Origin: SAR92 clade bacterium H231
Lineage (GTDB): Bacteria; Pseudomonadota; Gammaproteobacteria; Pseudomonadales; Porticoccaceae
Assembly: GCA_025153775.1 (NCBI GenBank)
Contig: JAOALC010000002.1
Coordinates: 666,913 to 730,912 of the forward strand
Reading direction: 5' to 3'
Length of the DNA: 64,000 nucleotides
Numbering within the stretch: position 1 is the stretch's first letter; every line of letters begins with the position of its first letter. The position numbers were made by a program, and so were the translations under genes. The notes below the pieces were generated by a model. That model was not told the origin of the DNA. It worked only from the letters and a program-made list of their open reading frames with translations, and did no database searches. Below are positions 24,667-33,616 of this stretch, one piece after another.

Positions 24667-25753
24667 TTCAAAATCATCCGTATCCTGGCGGCTAAATGGT
24701 CTGCTGCGAGCGCGCCAAAAGGCTAAGGCTTTTGCAGCCACATCCTGGGACAACAGTGACCCAAGTGGTCGGCCATCTAAGTTTACCAAGTGGCAGCCCC
24801 AGGTTCTGAGTGGCCCAGGGCAAGATACAGGCGGTGAACTGCTGGATGAGCAGTCCCCAGCGTCAGAGGATTCCCCGGCTGCCGACAGCGATTCTCAACA
24901 GGAGAGCGCCGAGGAACAGTTTGCCGAGCAGCAGAGGCAGGAGCAGGAAGTTACCCAAGCCGCTCACCAACAGGCGATTCGAGAGGCCTTTGAAGAGGGC
25001 TATCAGCGTGGCACAGATGAAAGTGAAGCAAAGTTGGCTGCCGCCAAAACCAGTTTCGATGAACTGACTGAGAGTATTCGCGCAGCTCAACAGGATATGA
25101 CTGGTTTTTATGACCCCCTTAAAAAGCTCGCTCTGCATCTTGCCGAGCAGTTGGTGCGGGGAGAGCTCGCCCAATCATCGACCGTTATAGAGAGGTTGAT
25201 TAGCGAAGCATTGAAAGATGTGGAACAGCAGGGCGAGGCCCCGATTATCCTCTATCTCAATCCCGGGGATAAAGATAAATTCACCGCTACCCTAGATGGA
25301 GAAATGGACAGCCTAGAGGTGCGAGCCGATCCCCAGCTGTCATCTGGAAGCGTCAAACTCAGCATTGATGACAGTGCCATCGAAGACCTGATCGAGCACC
25401 GACTTGACAGCCTGTCCCAGGGGCTGCTCGGCCAGCCAATGACCAGCATCAGGCCAGAGTTTGATAATAACTTTGCCAACCAGGTAGAAGAAAAAGTCCT
25501 GGAAGGTGCCGTGGAACTAGAGCCTACCGAAGAAACGGATATACAGCCAGAGCTGCAGCCCATAGCGGAAGAAGTAGATCTGCACACTGATCCTATTCCT
25601 GAGGATGAGCCCTCTGCAGAGGCCTTTAAAGAGGCAACCGAATTAGATAGTTCCTCGCCAGAGGACAGCGGTTTAGAGCCCACCGAGAATATTACAGCCG
25701 AGGATCAAAGCCAGCAGACACAGACCGACCAGGGTGCTGAGTCCAATGACTGA
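24650..25753 (+). CDS. fliH: Flagellar assembly protein FliH
   Basis: A 367-residue FliH, which binds the FliI ATPase and links it to the export gate. The centre (about residues 100-270) has the glycine-repeat region EEGYQRGTDESEAKL and the FliI-binding block YDPLKKLALHLAEQLVRGEL...VRADPQLSSGSVKL. It is longer than usual owing to an acidic C-terminal tail of about 90 residues rich in Glu, Pro and Asp. GTG 24650 overlaps the fliG end by 17 bases; TTG 24659 is an alternative start. The tail has no recognised domain. Confidence 0.88.
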   Translation: MRVLSNSKSSVSWRLNGLLRARQKAKAFAATSWDNSDPSGRPSKFTKWQPQVLSGPGQDTGGELLDEQSPASEDSPAADSDSQQESAEEQFAEQQRQEQEVTQAAHQQAIREAFEEGYQRGTDESEAKLAAAKTSFDELTESIRAAQQDMTGFYDPLKKLALHLAEQLVRGELAQSSTVIERLISEALKDVEQQGEAPIILYLNPGDKDKFTATLDGEMDSLEVRADPQLSSGSVKLSIDDSAIEDLIEHRLDSLSQGLLGQPMTSIRPEFDNNFANQVEEKVLEGAVELEPTEETDIQPELQPIAEEVDLHTDPIPEDEPSAEAFKEATELDSSSPEDSGLEPTENITAEDQSQQTQTDQGAESND

Positions 25754-27077
25754 CTTCGCCACTCAGGTTGACAACCACATAGCCCATTTGCGCGCGCCGG
25801 AACTGTCGGCAAGCGGCAAACTGGTGCGGGTTGTAGGCCTTACCCTCGAAGCCAAGGGCATCATCGCTCCACTGGGAGCGCACTGTCAGGTCGAAAATAT
25901 TGATACTGGCGCCTTTATCGATGCCGAGGTGGTGGGGTTTCACAATGAACTGCTTTATTTAATGCCCTTTACTGAACCCAGTGGCATAGGGCCTGGCGCC
26001 CGAATCTGGGTGCGTTCAAATCACTCCAAGGCCTCTCTGGGTAATGCCATGTTGGGCCGAGTTGTCGATGGTCTTGGGCAGCCCCTGGATGGCAAGGGCC
26101 CCATAGCCTATACAGACCAGCTAGGCCTCGAGGGCCTGCCGATTAACCCTATGGAGCGCGGTCCGATCAAGCAAGTTCTGGATACAGGTATCAAGGCAAT
26201 TAACAGCTGTCTGACTCTGGGTCAGGGCCAGCGTATAGGACTGATGGCCGGCTCCGGTGTGGGTAAAAGTGTGCTGCTTGGCATGCTGACACGCAACACC
26301 AAAGCGGATGTGGTGGTTATAGGGCTTATTGGTGAGCGCGGGCGTGAAGTTCAAGAATTTATCCAGCAGACACTGGGCGAAGAGGGCCTGGCCAAATCTG
26401 TTGTTGTGGCCGCACCGGCCAATGTTTCCCCAGTTCTCAGATTGAAAGCCACAAACCTCAGTCATCTGATTGCGGAGTATTTTCGCGATCAGGGTAAAAA
26501 TGTATTGTTACTCTGCGACAGCCTGACTCGGGCGGCTCACGCCCAGCGCGAGATTGGACTGGCCATAGGTGAGCCACCCACGGCCAAGGGCTATCCGCCC
26601 TCGGTATTTGCCCTGTTGCCAAGACTTATTGAAAGAGCAGGTGTGGGTCGCAAAGGTGTCGGATCCATTACCGCCATTTATACCGTGTTGGCTGAAGGTG
26701 ACGACCGCGCTGACCCGATCGTGGATATAGCCCGAGCCTCACTGGACGGTCAGGTAATGTTATCCCGAGAACTGGCAGATGCAGCCCATTACCCGGCCAT
26801 TGATCTGTCGGGGTCTATATCAAGAGTGATGAACAGCCTACTCAGCCCTGAACAGCTGAAGTCCGCCAATCTGTTCCGCCGCCTATGGACCCTGTATCAG
26901 CAAAATCAGGATCTAATTCAGGTGGGCGCCTATGAGACTGGCGCCAACCAGGACCTGGATAAGGCCATCAGACTGCGCCCACAAATGGAATCTCTGTTGC
27001 AGCAGTCCAGTGACGAGTCGGTCTCAATCGATAACTGTCATGCCATGATGCAGCAGCTGACGGCGGTGCAGTCATGA
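25746..27077 (+). CDS. fliI: Flagellum-specific ATP synthase FliI
   Basis: A 443-residue export ATPase related to the F1 beta subunit. Walker A is GSGVGKS (169-175); other family blocks are GLIGERGREVQEFI, LLCDSLTRAAHAQREIGLAIGE and DGQVMLSRELA. It energises substrate unfolding and loading at the export gate. ATG 25746 is preferred to a GTG at 25734. It overlaps fliH by 8 bases and fliJ by 4. Confidence 0.96.
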   Translation: MTDFATQVDNHIAHLRAPELSASGKLVRVVGLTLEAKGIIAPLGAHCQVENIDTGAFIDAEVVGFHNELLYLMPFTEPSGIGPGARIWVRSNHSKASLGNAMLGRVVDGLGQPLDGKGPIAYTDQLGLEGLPINPMERGPIKQVLDTGIKAINSCLTLGQGQRIGLMAGSGVGKSVLLGMLTRNTKADVVVIGLIGERGREVQEFIQQTLGEEGLAKSVVVAAPANVSPVLRLKATNLSHLIAEYFRDQGKNVLLLCDSLTRAAHAQREIGLAIGEPPTAKGYPPSVFALLPRLIERAGVGRKGVGSITAIYTVLAEGDDRADPIVDIARASLDGQVMLSRELADAAHYPAIDLSGSISRVMNSLLSPEQLKSANLFRRLWTLYQQNQDLIQVGAYETGANQDLDKAIRLRPQMESLLQQSSDESVSIDNCHAMMQQLTAVQS

Positions 27078-27526
27078 GCAATACCCCAGTCTGGGATGTC
27101 CTGGCAAGCAAGGCTCAGACAGAGGCACGTCAGGCTAGATTCCGCTACGACAATGCCCTGTCGCGAAAAGAGCAGGCCATAGACCGAGACCAAAAAGTCG
27201 ACCAAATGTTGGTGGAATATGCTGAAAAGCTCAACGGTATTCAGCGCCGCGCTCACAGCACCACCGAGGCAGCCAATTTCCGTCAGTTCCTAGTCCAACT
27301 GCAGAGCATTAAGACGGATTCCATACGAGAGCTGGCCCTGTATCAGCACGACTGCGATGAGGCCAGTAAACAGTTGCAGCTTGCCGAGCAGGAGCGACAT
27401 AAATATGAACAGTTAGCCGAGCGGGCTAAGCAAAAGCAGCGCGCCCTGTTGGCACACAGAGAGAGCAGAGAGGCCGAAGCCCAAAGTATGATGCAGTTTA
27501 ACCTTAACTCTCGCAGCCAATACTAG
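27074..27526 (+). CDS. fliJ: Flagellar export protein FliJ
   Basis: A 150-residue highly charged protein predicted to be a two-helix coiled coil, as FliJ is in the FliI ring. It sits in the usual place after fliI and overlaps it by 4 bases (ATGA). Sequence conservation in this family is low, so the call rests on position, length and coiled-coil pattern. It is the last gene of this block; a sigma-54 promoter follows at once. Confidence 0.88.
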   Translation: MSNTPVWDVLASKAQTEARQARFRYDNALSRKEQAIDRDQKVDQMLVEYAEKLNGIQRRAHSTTEAANFRQFLVQLQSIKTDSIRELALYQHDCDEASKQLQLAEQERHKYEQLAERAKQKQRALLAHRESREAEAQSMMQFNLNSRSQY

Positions 27527-27537
27527 GTTTTCAGTAT

Positions 27538-27553
27538 TGGCACGTGTCTTGCA
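27538..27553 (+). promoter_or_regulatory. Sigma-54 promoter for fliK
   Basis: TGGCACG-TGTC-TTGCA matches the sigma-54 consensus exactly. It begins 12 bp after the fliJ stop and lies about 46 bp before the fliK ATG. Confidence 0.9.
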
Positions 27554-27598
27554 ATTCCAATAATAGGAATCAGGCAATTCATTGAGAGTAACAGGTTA

Positions 27599-28672
27599 AT
27601 GGACATTACAAAAAGTTTAGCTACAGAGCGAAGAGAGCCTGTAGATGCAGTAAAGTCGGCGCACTCAGCGCAGGGCGACAGTTTACTGGATGGCACAGCG
27701 AACAGATTTAAAGTCGCCTTCAAGGAAAATTTTGACAGATTGATGGCGGCAAAAAGTGGCAACCCACCGCCGAAAAGCGGCATGGTTGCGCCAGCCAGGG
27801 CAGAGGGGGACATTGAATTAGAGAGCCGGTCTCTGGATGGGGGGATAAGATTGCTGCTCGGCGGCAAAGAGCCTTCTGAAGAGGCGGTTATGGCATTTGC
27901 CAGAGCTCAGGGTTTTGATGCTGAGGCATTGGGGGTGCTGGTTCAGAGCCGCATGGCTATGGCGCAGAATGATAAATGGAGCCCTGATCGGTCCTCACTG
28001 TCGATACTGAAACTAGACACAATTAATTTGCAAGATGTGCTGCCAAAGCTGAGCACTTTGGAATCGCGCATAGCATCAGTGCCAGCGCCAACTAACTTGT
28101 TGGCTAGCAATATGGCTAGCAGTATGACTAGCGAGGCAGCCACGTTACAGAATCAGGTATCTGAGGTGCGGGTGGATCTCACCGAGAAGTCATCGGTAGA
28201 GACCAGAACAGCCACTCCAGAGCGCGCAGAGCCGGAGGCTTGGCGCAAGCACGACCAGCATATGGAGATGTCGAGACGTCTGACTGAGGCACTGGGTCAG
28301 AGGTTAAGCGCCCAGATTGCTCGGGGAGCCTGGCGTGTTGAGATGGATATTCACCCCAAGTCCCTAGGCCGTATTGAAATACAGCTAGAGATGAAAAATG
28401 GCGAGTTAGAGGCGCATTTTAATGCCTCCAAACATTTAACCAGAGAGCTGTTGCAGGACAGTCTGCCAAAATTGCGTGAAGCACTTGATCAACATGGCAT
28501 AGATTCTGCTTATATAGGATTAGGTGCTGGTCAAAGGCAGCATTCAGACGGAAATTCGACAGCTGAGCAGCGCCCAGAGCGCTTTAATCAGCAGGCATCG
28601 GAAAAGTCTGAAGACAGCGGCAACAGTCAGCGGCGGCGGGTCTCCAGCCATGGGCTGGATATTGAAGTTTAG
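27599..28672 (+). CDS. fliK: Flagellar hook-length control protein FliK
   Basis: A 357-residue FliK, the exported molecular ruler that ends hook growth by switching FlhB specificity. The N-terminal two thirds are low-complexity. The C-terminal Flg_hook domain (about residues 235-315) is clear: GAWRVEMDIHPKSLGRIEIQ, then LEAHFNASKHLTRELLQDSLPKLREAL. The tail is rich in Gln and Ser. The ribosome site is weak (ACAGG three bases before ATG). A second FliK-like gene occurs at 44096. Confidence 0.92.
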   Translation: MDITKSLATERREPVDAVKSAHSAQGDSLLDGTANRFKVAFKENFDRLMAAKSGNPPPKSGMVAPARAEGDIELESRSLDGGIRLLLGGKEPSEEAVMAFARAQGFDAEALGVLVQSRMAMAQNDKWSPDRSSLSILKLDTINLQDVLPKLSTLESRIASVPAPTNLLASNMASSMTSEAATLQNQVSEVRVDLTEKSSVETRTATPERAEPEAWRKHDQHMEMSRRLTEALGQRLSAQIARGAWRVEMDIHPKSLGRIEIQLEMKNGELEAHFNASKHLTRELLQDSLPKLREALDQHGIDSAYIGLGAGQRQHSDGNSTAEQRPERFNQQASEKSEDSGNSQRRRVSSHGLDIEV

Positions 28673-28734
28673 ATAAGCGAGCAGTTGACCACAGATAGTC
28701 AAATGGACAGAGTTCCGAAGCTATCGAATAATAT

Positions 28735-28749
28735 TGGCATTTATTTGCT
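28735..28749 (+). promoter_or_regulatory. Sigma-54-like element with short spacing before fliM
   Basis: TGGCAT...TTGCT lies 25 bp before fliM, but GG and GC are separated by 9 instead of 10 bases, which normally impairs sigma-54 binding. It may be inactive. Confidence 0.2.
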
Positions 28750-28773
28750 ATTGAGTAATTTGCGAGGGCCACT

Positions 28774-29760
28774 ATGGCTGATACAGACAATCTACTATCC
28801 CCAGAAGAGCTAGAGGCTCTTACAGTTGGTATTGAGGATGGCTCTATCGAGACAGATACAGGGCTAAATATTAGCGCCCTGGCTATCAAGCACGATATTA
28901 CCAATGAAGATCGCTCGCTGAGCATGAATCTGACGGCTATCAACCTTATTAATGAACGCTTTGTTCGAGAGTTCAGAGTGGGTCTGCTTGACGTATTGAG
29001 AACCACCGCCAAGGTAAACACTGCCAAAGCGGAAATCATGGCCATTCAGGACTATATGAAAACCCTGGAGGCGCCGTTAGCGCTAAGTTCGATTAATCTG
29101 CATCCACTGCGTGGACTGTCGATGGTATGCATTGAACCAGATATTATATTTGCCTGCCTGGACAACTTTTTTAGCGGTTTCGGCGGCAGCAAGATCAATC
29201 TTCAGTCTGATCGTGCCTTTACACCCATTGAATCCAGCATTATCAACATAATGACCAATATTCTGTTTGGCTCTCTGCAAGAAGCATGGGCGCCTATTAT
29301 GCCGGTTAGATGTGAAACGGTTGCCTCAGATATCAACCCACAATTTATAGAAATAGCCGAAGAGAACGATTTGGTTATTGTTAATAGGTTCACCCTAGAT
29401 TTTGGCGATGGTGCCAGCGGAGACATAGCTATTGTCTATCCCTATGGCATGCTGAAACCGGTCCGCGATCTTCTCTCCAGCCGGGTACAGAGTGGGGAGC
29501 AGGAGACCGATGACTCCTGGCGCAACAATTTACGTTCAGCCACCATAGATGCTGAGCTAGAGGTAAAGGTGGTGCTAGGTGAGCTCGAAACTACCTTTAA
29601 ACAGTTCAATCAGGTGAAAGAAGGCGATATTATTTTCTTTAAAAAAGACGATTACGCCAGGCTATTGGTGAGGAATGTCCCGCTCTTTGACACAGAGATC
29701 GGCGTGCAGGGTTCGCAGATGGCAGTACAGGTTATCAATGCGCTGAGGCCCGAGGACTAG
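28774..29760 (+). CDS. fliM: Flagellar motor switch protein FliM
   Basis: A 328-residue C-ring protein that binds phospho-CheY and sets rotation direction. The N-terminal CheY-binding helix is recognisable (NLLSPEELEALTVGIEDG), followed by the CheC-like middle domain and a C-terminal SpoA domain (LEVKVVLGELETTFKQFNQVKEGDIIFF). GAGGG lies upstream of the ATG. fliL, usually just before fliM, is absent; 101 bp of non-coding DNA separates fliK and fliM. Confidence 0.95.
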   Translation: MADTDNLLSPEELEALTVGIEDGSIETDTGLNISALAIKHDITNEDRSLSMNLTAINLINERFVREFRVGLLDVLRTTAKVNTAKAEIMAIQDYMKTLEAPLALSSINLHPLRGLSMVCIEPDIIFACLDNFFSGFGGSKINLQSDRAFTPIESSIINIMTNILFGSLQEAWAPIMPVRCETVASDINPQFIEIAEENDLVIVNRFTLDFGDGASGDIAIVYPYGMLKPVRDLLSSRVQSGEQETDDSWRNNLRSATIDAELEVKVVLGELETTFKQFNQVKEGDIIFFKKDDYARLLVRNVPLFDTEIGVQGSQMAVQVINALRPED

Positions 29761-29814
29761 AACTCAGGGCTCCAGCAACCAACCATTATTGAAGTAACAA
29801 CAGCGAGAAACATT

Positions 29815-30150
29815 ATGTCAGATCCAGAAATAAATGAAGAAGTCGAAGCGGCAGAAGAAACGGGGCAGGCTGCGCAGCTGGATGCTCCAGTAAGTATTAA
29901 TGCGGATGTTCTTGAAAATATTCCGGTGACCATCTCTATTGAAGTGGGCAGAACGGAGCTCAAAATCCGTGATTTGATGCGCCTAACCCAGGGCAGTGTT
30001 GTCGAGCTAGACAGGCTGGCTGGTGAACCTCTAGATCTGCTAGTAAACAATACACTGGTAGCTCAGGGTGAAGTTGTCTTGGTCAATGACCGTTATGGTG
30101 TTAAATTGACCAGAGTAATACCAGCGGTAGAGCGCGTAGCTAACCTTTAA
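29815..30150 (+). CDS. fliN: Flagellar motor switch protein FliN
   Basis: A 111-residue C-ring protein. An acidic N-tail precedes the SpoA domain: NIPVTISIEVGRTELKIRDL, then LTQGSVVELDRLAGEPLDLL and GEVVLVNDRYGVKLTRVI, all diagnostic for FliN. Length is usual. Located in the standard order fliM-fliN-fliO. Confidence 0.96.
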   Translation: MSDPEINEEVEAAEETGQAAQLDAPVSINADVLENIPVTISIEVGRTELKIRDLMRLTQGSVVELDRLAGEPLDLLVNNTLVAQGEVVLVNDRYGVKLTRVIPAVERVANL

Positions 30151-30162
30151 ATAGAGAACCCT

Positions 30163-30546
30163 ATGTTGACTGAGTTTGGTTGGTCAGAATGGCTGTCGAT
30201 GATGGCATCTTTGCTGCTGGTGATAGGCATGTTGGTGGCCACGCTTTTTGCGATCAAAAAACTGGGACCAAACCTGGGTAACAGCGGCAATAGACGGCTT
30301 AAACTGCTGGAGATACAAAACCTTGGTGGTCGCCAGAAACTCTTACTGGTAAGCTTGAATGGCGACCAGGTGCTGATCGGTCTGAGCCCTCAGGGTATGA
30401 CCAAATTAGGCAGTTGGTCCGCTGTAGAAGAAGATAATGATAATGCCGAGCCCCAGTCCGATGCTCAGCAAACCAGTGAGGCCGGGCGCCCACTTGGTAA
30501 TTTCAAGGATATGCTATCCCAAGCATTTAATAAAAATAAGGATTGA
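30163..30546 (+). CDS. fliO: Flagellar biosynthetic protein FliO
   Basis: A 127-residue single-span membrane protein (helix about residues 9-28) with the short cytoplasmic FliO domain, LKLLEIQNLGGRQKLLLVSLNGDQVLIGLSP. FliO assists assembly of the FliP ring in the export gate. It lies between fliN and fliP at 12 and 3 bp. Confidence 0.92.
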   Translation: MLTEFGWSEWLSMMASLLLVIGMLVATLFAIKKLGPNLGNSGNRRLKLLEIQNLGGRQKLLLVSLNGDQVLIGLSPQGMTKLGSWSAVEEDNDNAEPQSDAQQTSEAGRPLGNFKDMLSQAFNKNKD

Positions 30547-30549
30547 ACC

Positions 30550-31389
30550 ATGCTCCGATGGTTGATCGACAGAGATCCACCCGCCTTTAAGCTGAGCAGA
30601 CTTACTCGCTTTCGTATTATTTTGCCCTCAATCATTCGCCGTCTCCCCAGCAAATGGCTGGTTATTGGCCTGTTAGCGCTTGGTTTTGCCAGTCCCGCGC
30701 TGTCTCAGGCAGGACTGCCCATTGTCAATATGGTCGATGACGGCAGCGGCGGCACAAAATACAGCCTGACCCTGCAGCTACTGGCTCTGATGACAGTGTT
30801 GACCCTGTTGCCCTCCCTTTTATTAATGATGACCTCCTTTGTGCGCATCATTATTGTGATGTCGCTGCTGCGCCAGGCACTGGGTACAGCTCAGACACCA
30901 CCTAACCAGGTGTTGGTAGGTCTGGCACTGTTTCTGACGCTGTTTATTATGACGCCAGTTCTAAATACGGTGTACGACCAAGCCATAAGCCCCTATATGG
31001 ACGAGACCATCAGCTTTGAAGCCGCCCTAGTGGAGGCTGAAATACCGATTCGCAACTTTATGCTCAACCAAACTCGCGAGTCTGATATTGCCATGTTTGT
31101 TGAGATTGCCGGCAATGAAAATATCGAGACCCCAGCCGACGTACCCTTTACCACCTTGGTTCCGGCCTTTATTACCTCAGAGCTTAAGAGTGCATTCTCA
31201 ATTGGCTTCTTAATCTATATACCATTTGTGGTGATCGATCTGGTGGTGGCCAGTGTGCTGATGTCCATGGGCATGATGATGCTGTCGCCGATGATGATAT
31301 CCATGCCCTTTAAGCTAATGCTGTTTGTCCTGGTCGACGGCTGGACATTAATTATGGGGTCTCTGACCTCTAGCTTTGCGATTTCCTAG
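30550..31389 (+). CDS. fliP: Flagellar biosynthetic protein FliP
   Basis: A 279-residue export-gate protein with the signatures MTSFVRIIIVMSLLRQALGTAQTPPNQV, LNTVYDQAISPY and FITSELKSAFSIGFLIYIPFVVIDLVVASVLMSMGMMML. The mature part is preceded by an unusually long basic N-region of about 36 residues before the signal-type helix (WLVIGLLALGFASPALSQA). AGGA is 7 bases before the ATG and no later ATG is better placed, so the long start is retained. Confidence 0.96.
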   Translation: MLRWLIDRDPPAFKLSRLTRFRIILPSIIRRLPSKWLVIGLLALGFASPALSQAGLPIVNMVDDGSGGTKYSLTLQLLALMTVLTLLPSLLLMMTSFVRIIIVMSLLRQALGTAQTPPNQVLVGLALFLTLFIMTPVLNTVYDQAISPYMDETISFEAALVEAEIPIRNFMLNQTRESDIAMFVEIAGNENIETPADVPFTTLVPAFITSELKSAFSIGFLIYIPFVVIDLVVASVLMSMGMMMLSPMMISMPFKLMLFVLVDGWTLIMGSLTSSFAIS

Positions 31390-31397
31390 GAGTTTTT

Positions 31398-31667
31398 ATG
31401 GATGCTGCACAGGTAATTGATTTGGGAAGAGAGTCACTGTGGATTGCGGTGCTGGTCGCTGCGCCACTGTTAGGTGTGGCTCTGGCTGTGGGCTTGCTGA
31501 TAGGTATTTTTCAGGCGGCCACCTCTATTCAGGAGATGACCCTGAGCTTTATACCCAAGCTGGCAGTTATGGTCCTGGCTCTGGTTATTTTTGGCGGCTG
31601 GCAGATCGCTGTTATGGTCGACTTCTTCCAGCGTATCTTTGAGCGTATTCCTACGCTATTTATCTAA
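31398..31667 (+). CDS. fliQ: Flagellar biosynthetic protein FliQ
   Basis: An 89-residue two-helix export-gate protein. Blocks VAAPLLGVALAVGLLIGIFQAATSIQEMTLSFIPK and MVDFFQRIFERIPTLF are diagnostic. AGGAG lies before the ATG. The stop overlaps the fliR start by one base. Confidence 0.96.
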   Translation: MDAAQVIDLGRESLWIAVLVAAPLLGVALAVGLLIGIFQAATSIQEMTLSFIPKLAVMVLALVIFGGWQIAVMVDFFQRIFERIPTLFI

Positions 31668-32437
31668 TGGATCTGCTTGTCGCCGAAGTTGTGCAGCTGT
31701 TTTACACGCTGCTTTGGCCGATGATCCGCATCTCGGCATTTTTACTGACGGCGCCTTTTTTCTCAATCCAAGCGGTCACAGTGCGCATTCGTGTGCTGTT
31801 GGCGCTGTTGCTGACCTGGATGGTTTATCCGCTGGCAGAATGGCCAGTCATCGATCCCCTCACTGCCCTCGGCTTGCAAGAAATATTTATGCAGATATTT
31901 ATCGGCGTACTGCTAGGCACATTGCTGCAGGTGGTAAGCGCCGCGTTGATTGTGGGCGGTCAGGCTATTTCGGCCTCCATGGGCCTGAGTATGGCTAATA
32001 TGGTTGACCCCAATATGGGTAATGTTCCAGTGATAGCCCAGTTTTTGATTATCTGTTCAACATTAATCTTTTTAGCTCTGGGCGGCCATATTATTGTTAT
32101 CTCCCTGTTGCTTGAAAGCTTTCAATTAATGCCTATAGGTGAGATGTTCGAGGCCCAGCCGTTAATGGCGCTAATAATTCAGTGGAGCTCAATGATGTTT
32201 TTGGGCGCCGTGCTGTTGGCCCTGCCCATTATGGTCTCTCTACTACTGATCAATATAGGTTTGGGTGTGATCACCAGGGCGGCGCCAGCGCTCAATATCT
32301 TTGCGGTTGGTTTTCCCGCTATGATTCTTGCCGGTATTATCCTGCTATCCATGTCTATGAGCAGCATTGGTTTTCGTATCCAGTGGCTGTGGCAGGAGTC
32401 GTTTAAAATCATGAACCAAGCACTGGGAGTTGCCTGA
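31667..32437 (+). CDS. fliR: Flagellar biosynthetic protein FliR
   Basis: A 256-residue membrane protein of the FliPQR export gate with about six hydrophobic helices. Family features are TAPFFSIQAVTVRIRVLLALLLTW, GGQAISASMGLSMANMVDPNMG and the C-terminal GLGVITRAAPALNIFAVGFP. It overlaps fliQ and flhB by one base each, showing tight coupling. Confidence 0.96.
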   Translation: MDLLVAEVVQLFYTLLWPMIRISAFLLTAPFFSIQAVTVRIRVLLALLLTWMVYPLAEWPVIDPLTALGLQEIFMQIFIGVLLGTLLQVVSAALIVGGQAISASMGLSMANMVDPNMGNVPVIAQFLIICSTLIFLALGGHIIVISLLLESFQLMPIGEMFEAQPLMALIIQWSSMMFLGAVLLALPIMVSLLLINIGLGVITRAAPALNIFAVGFPAMILAGIILLSMSMSSIGFRIQWLWQESFKIMNQALGVA

Positions 32438-33585
32438 TGGCAGAGCAGGACTCTACAGCCGAAAAGACCGAAGAGCCCACCGCCAAACGGCTTGAAAAGG
32501 CTCGCGAAGACGGCCAGGTGGTGCGCTCCCAAGAGCTGTCTGTGGCCATGATGATGATCGGTGTCGCTGGCTTTATGTATATTTTTGGCGGCGCACTGAT
32601 CTTGCAACTCAGCGAAGTTTTTGCCGCTGGGTTTATTTTCGATCGCAGAGATATCTTCTCAGATAACCTATTGCCGGCCACCTTTGGTTCCCAGGCGCTG
32701 GAGGGCATGCTGGTAGCAGTGCCCATTTTTGTTCTGGCCATTGTTCTGGCTTTTGGCGCCTCGGGCATACTGGGCGGCTTTAATTTTTCTATGAAGGCAG
32801 CTGCCCCCAAGGCCAGTAAAATTAATCCTCTGTCGGGGCTTAAGCGAATTTTTGGCACCAAGGCGCTGGTTGATTTAACTAAGGCCCTAGTCAAATTTGG
32901 GCTGGTGGCTGGAGTGCTATATCTGGTGGTTAGCAGCAGATTTGACCAGCTGATTGGGCTCGGTTTTATGGATATTCAGCCGGCCATGAGAGGCGCAGGT
33001 GAAATTATTGCGGGTGGAGTTGTACTGGTGACACTGACTTTAATTATAGCTGCGGCTATTGATGTTCCCTATCAGCTCTACGAACACAGTCAAAAAATGA
33101 AAATGACCAAACAGGAAGTTAAAGATGAATTTAAGGATACCGAGGGTCGACCAGAGGTAAAGGCACAGATTCGTCGCAAGCAGCGCGAGATGGCCATGGG
33201 TCAGATGATGGATGCTGTCGGCGACGCAGACGTGATTATAGTCAACCCAGAGCATTTTGCTGTTGCACTGAGTTATGACCCCTCCAGTAGCGGTGCTCCC
33301 ACAGTTGTGGCCAAGGGGGTGGACTTTTTAGCCCAGGGTATTCGCGAACGTGCTGGAGACAATGCAGTGCCGGTGTTTCTGTCGCCAACTCTAGCACGCG
33401 CACTCTATTTTACCACCGATGTTAACCAAAGCATCCCAGAGTCTCTATACTATGCAGTTGCGCAGGTCATAGCCTATGTATTCAGTTTGAATAGTCTAGG
33501 TCGCGGGGCCGCTGTAGCAGAGAAGCCAAATCCTGAGGTGCCCAAAGGCATGAGATATAACCCAGATGGAACACTTGCCGACTAG
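32437..33585 (+). CDS. flhB: Flagellar export switch protein FlhB
   Basis: A 382-residue FlhB with four membrane helices and a cytoplasmic C-domain. The autocleavage motif is NPEH (N270-P271-E272-H273), a variant of NPTH with the cleavage pair Asn-Pro intact, followed by FAVALSYD. The N-terminus reads EKTEEPTAKRLEKAREDGQV, diagnostic. It interacts with FliK to switch from hook to filament export. A free-standing copy of the C-domain (FlhX) is encoded at 45169. Confidence 0.96.
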   Translation: MAEQDSTAEKTEEPTAKRLEKAREDGQVVRSQELSVAMMMIGVAGFMYIFGGALILQLSEVFAAGFIFDRRDIFSDNLLPATFGSQALEGMLVAVPIFVLAIVLAFGASGILGGFNFSMKAAAPKASKINPLSGLKRIFGTKALVDLTKALVKFGLVAGVLYLVVSSRFDQLIGLGFMDIQPAMRGAGEIIAGGVVLVTLTLIIAAAIDVPYQLYEHSQKMKMTKQEVKDEFKDTEGRPEVKAQIRRKQREMAMGQMMDAVGDADVIIVNPEHFAVALSYDPSSSGAPTVVAKGVDFLAQGIRERAGDNAVPVFLSPTLARALYFTTDVNQSIPESLYYAVAQVIAYVFSLNSLGRGAAVAEKPNPEVPKGMRYNPDGTLAD

Positions 33586-33616
33586 CTAAGCTTTTGCTTT
33601 ACGGAGAAAACAGCCA

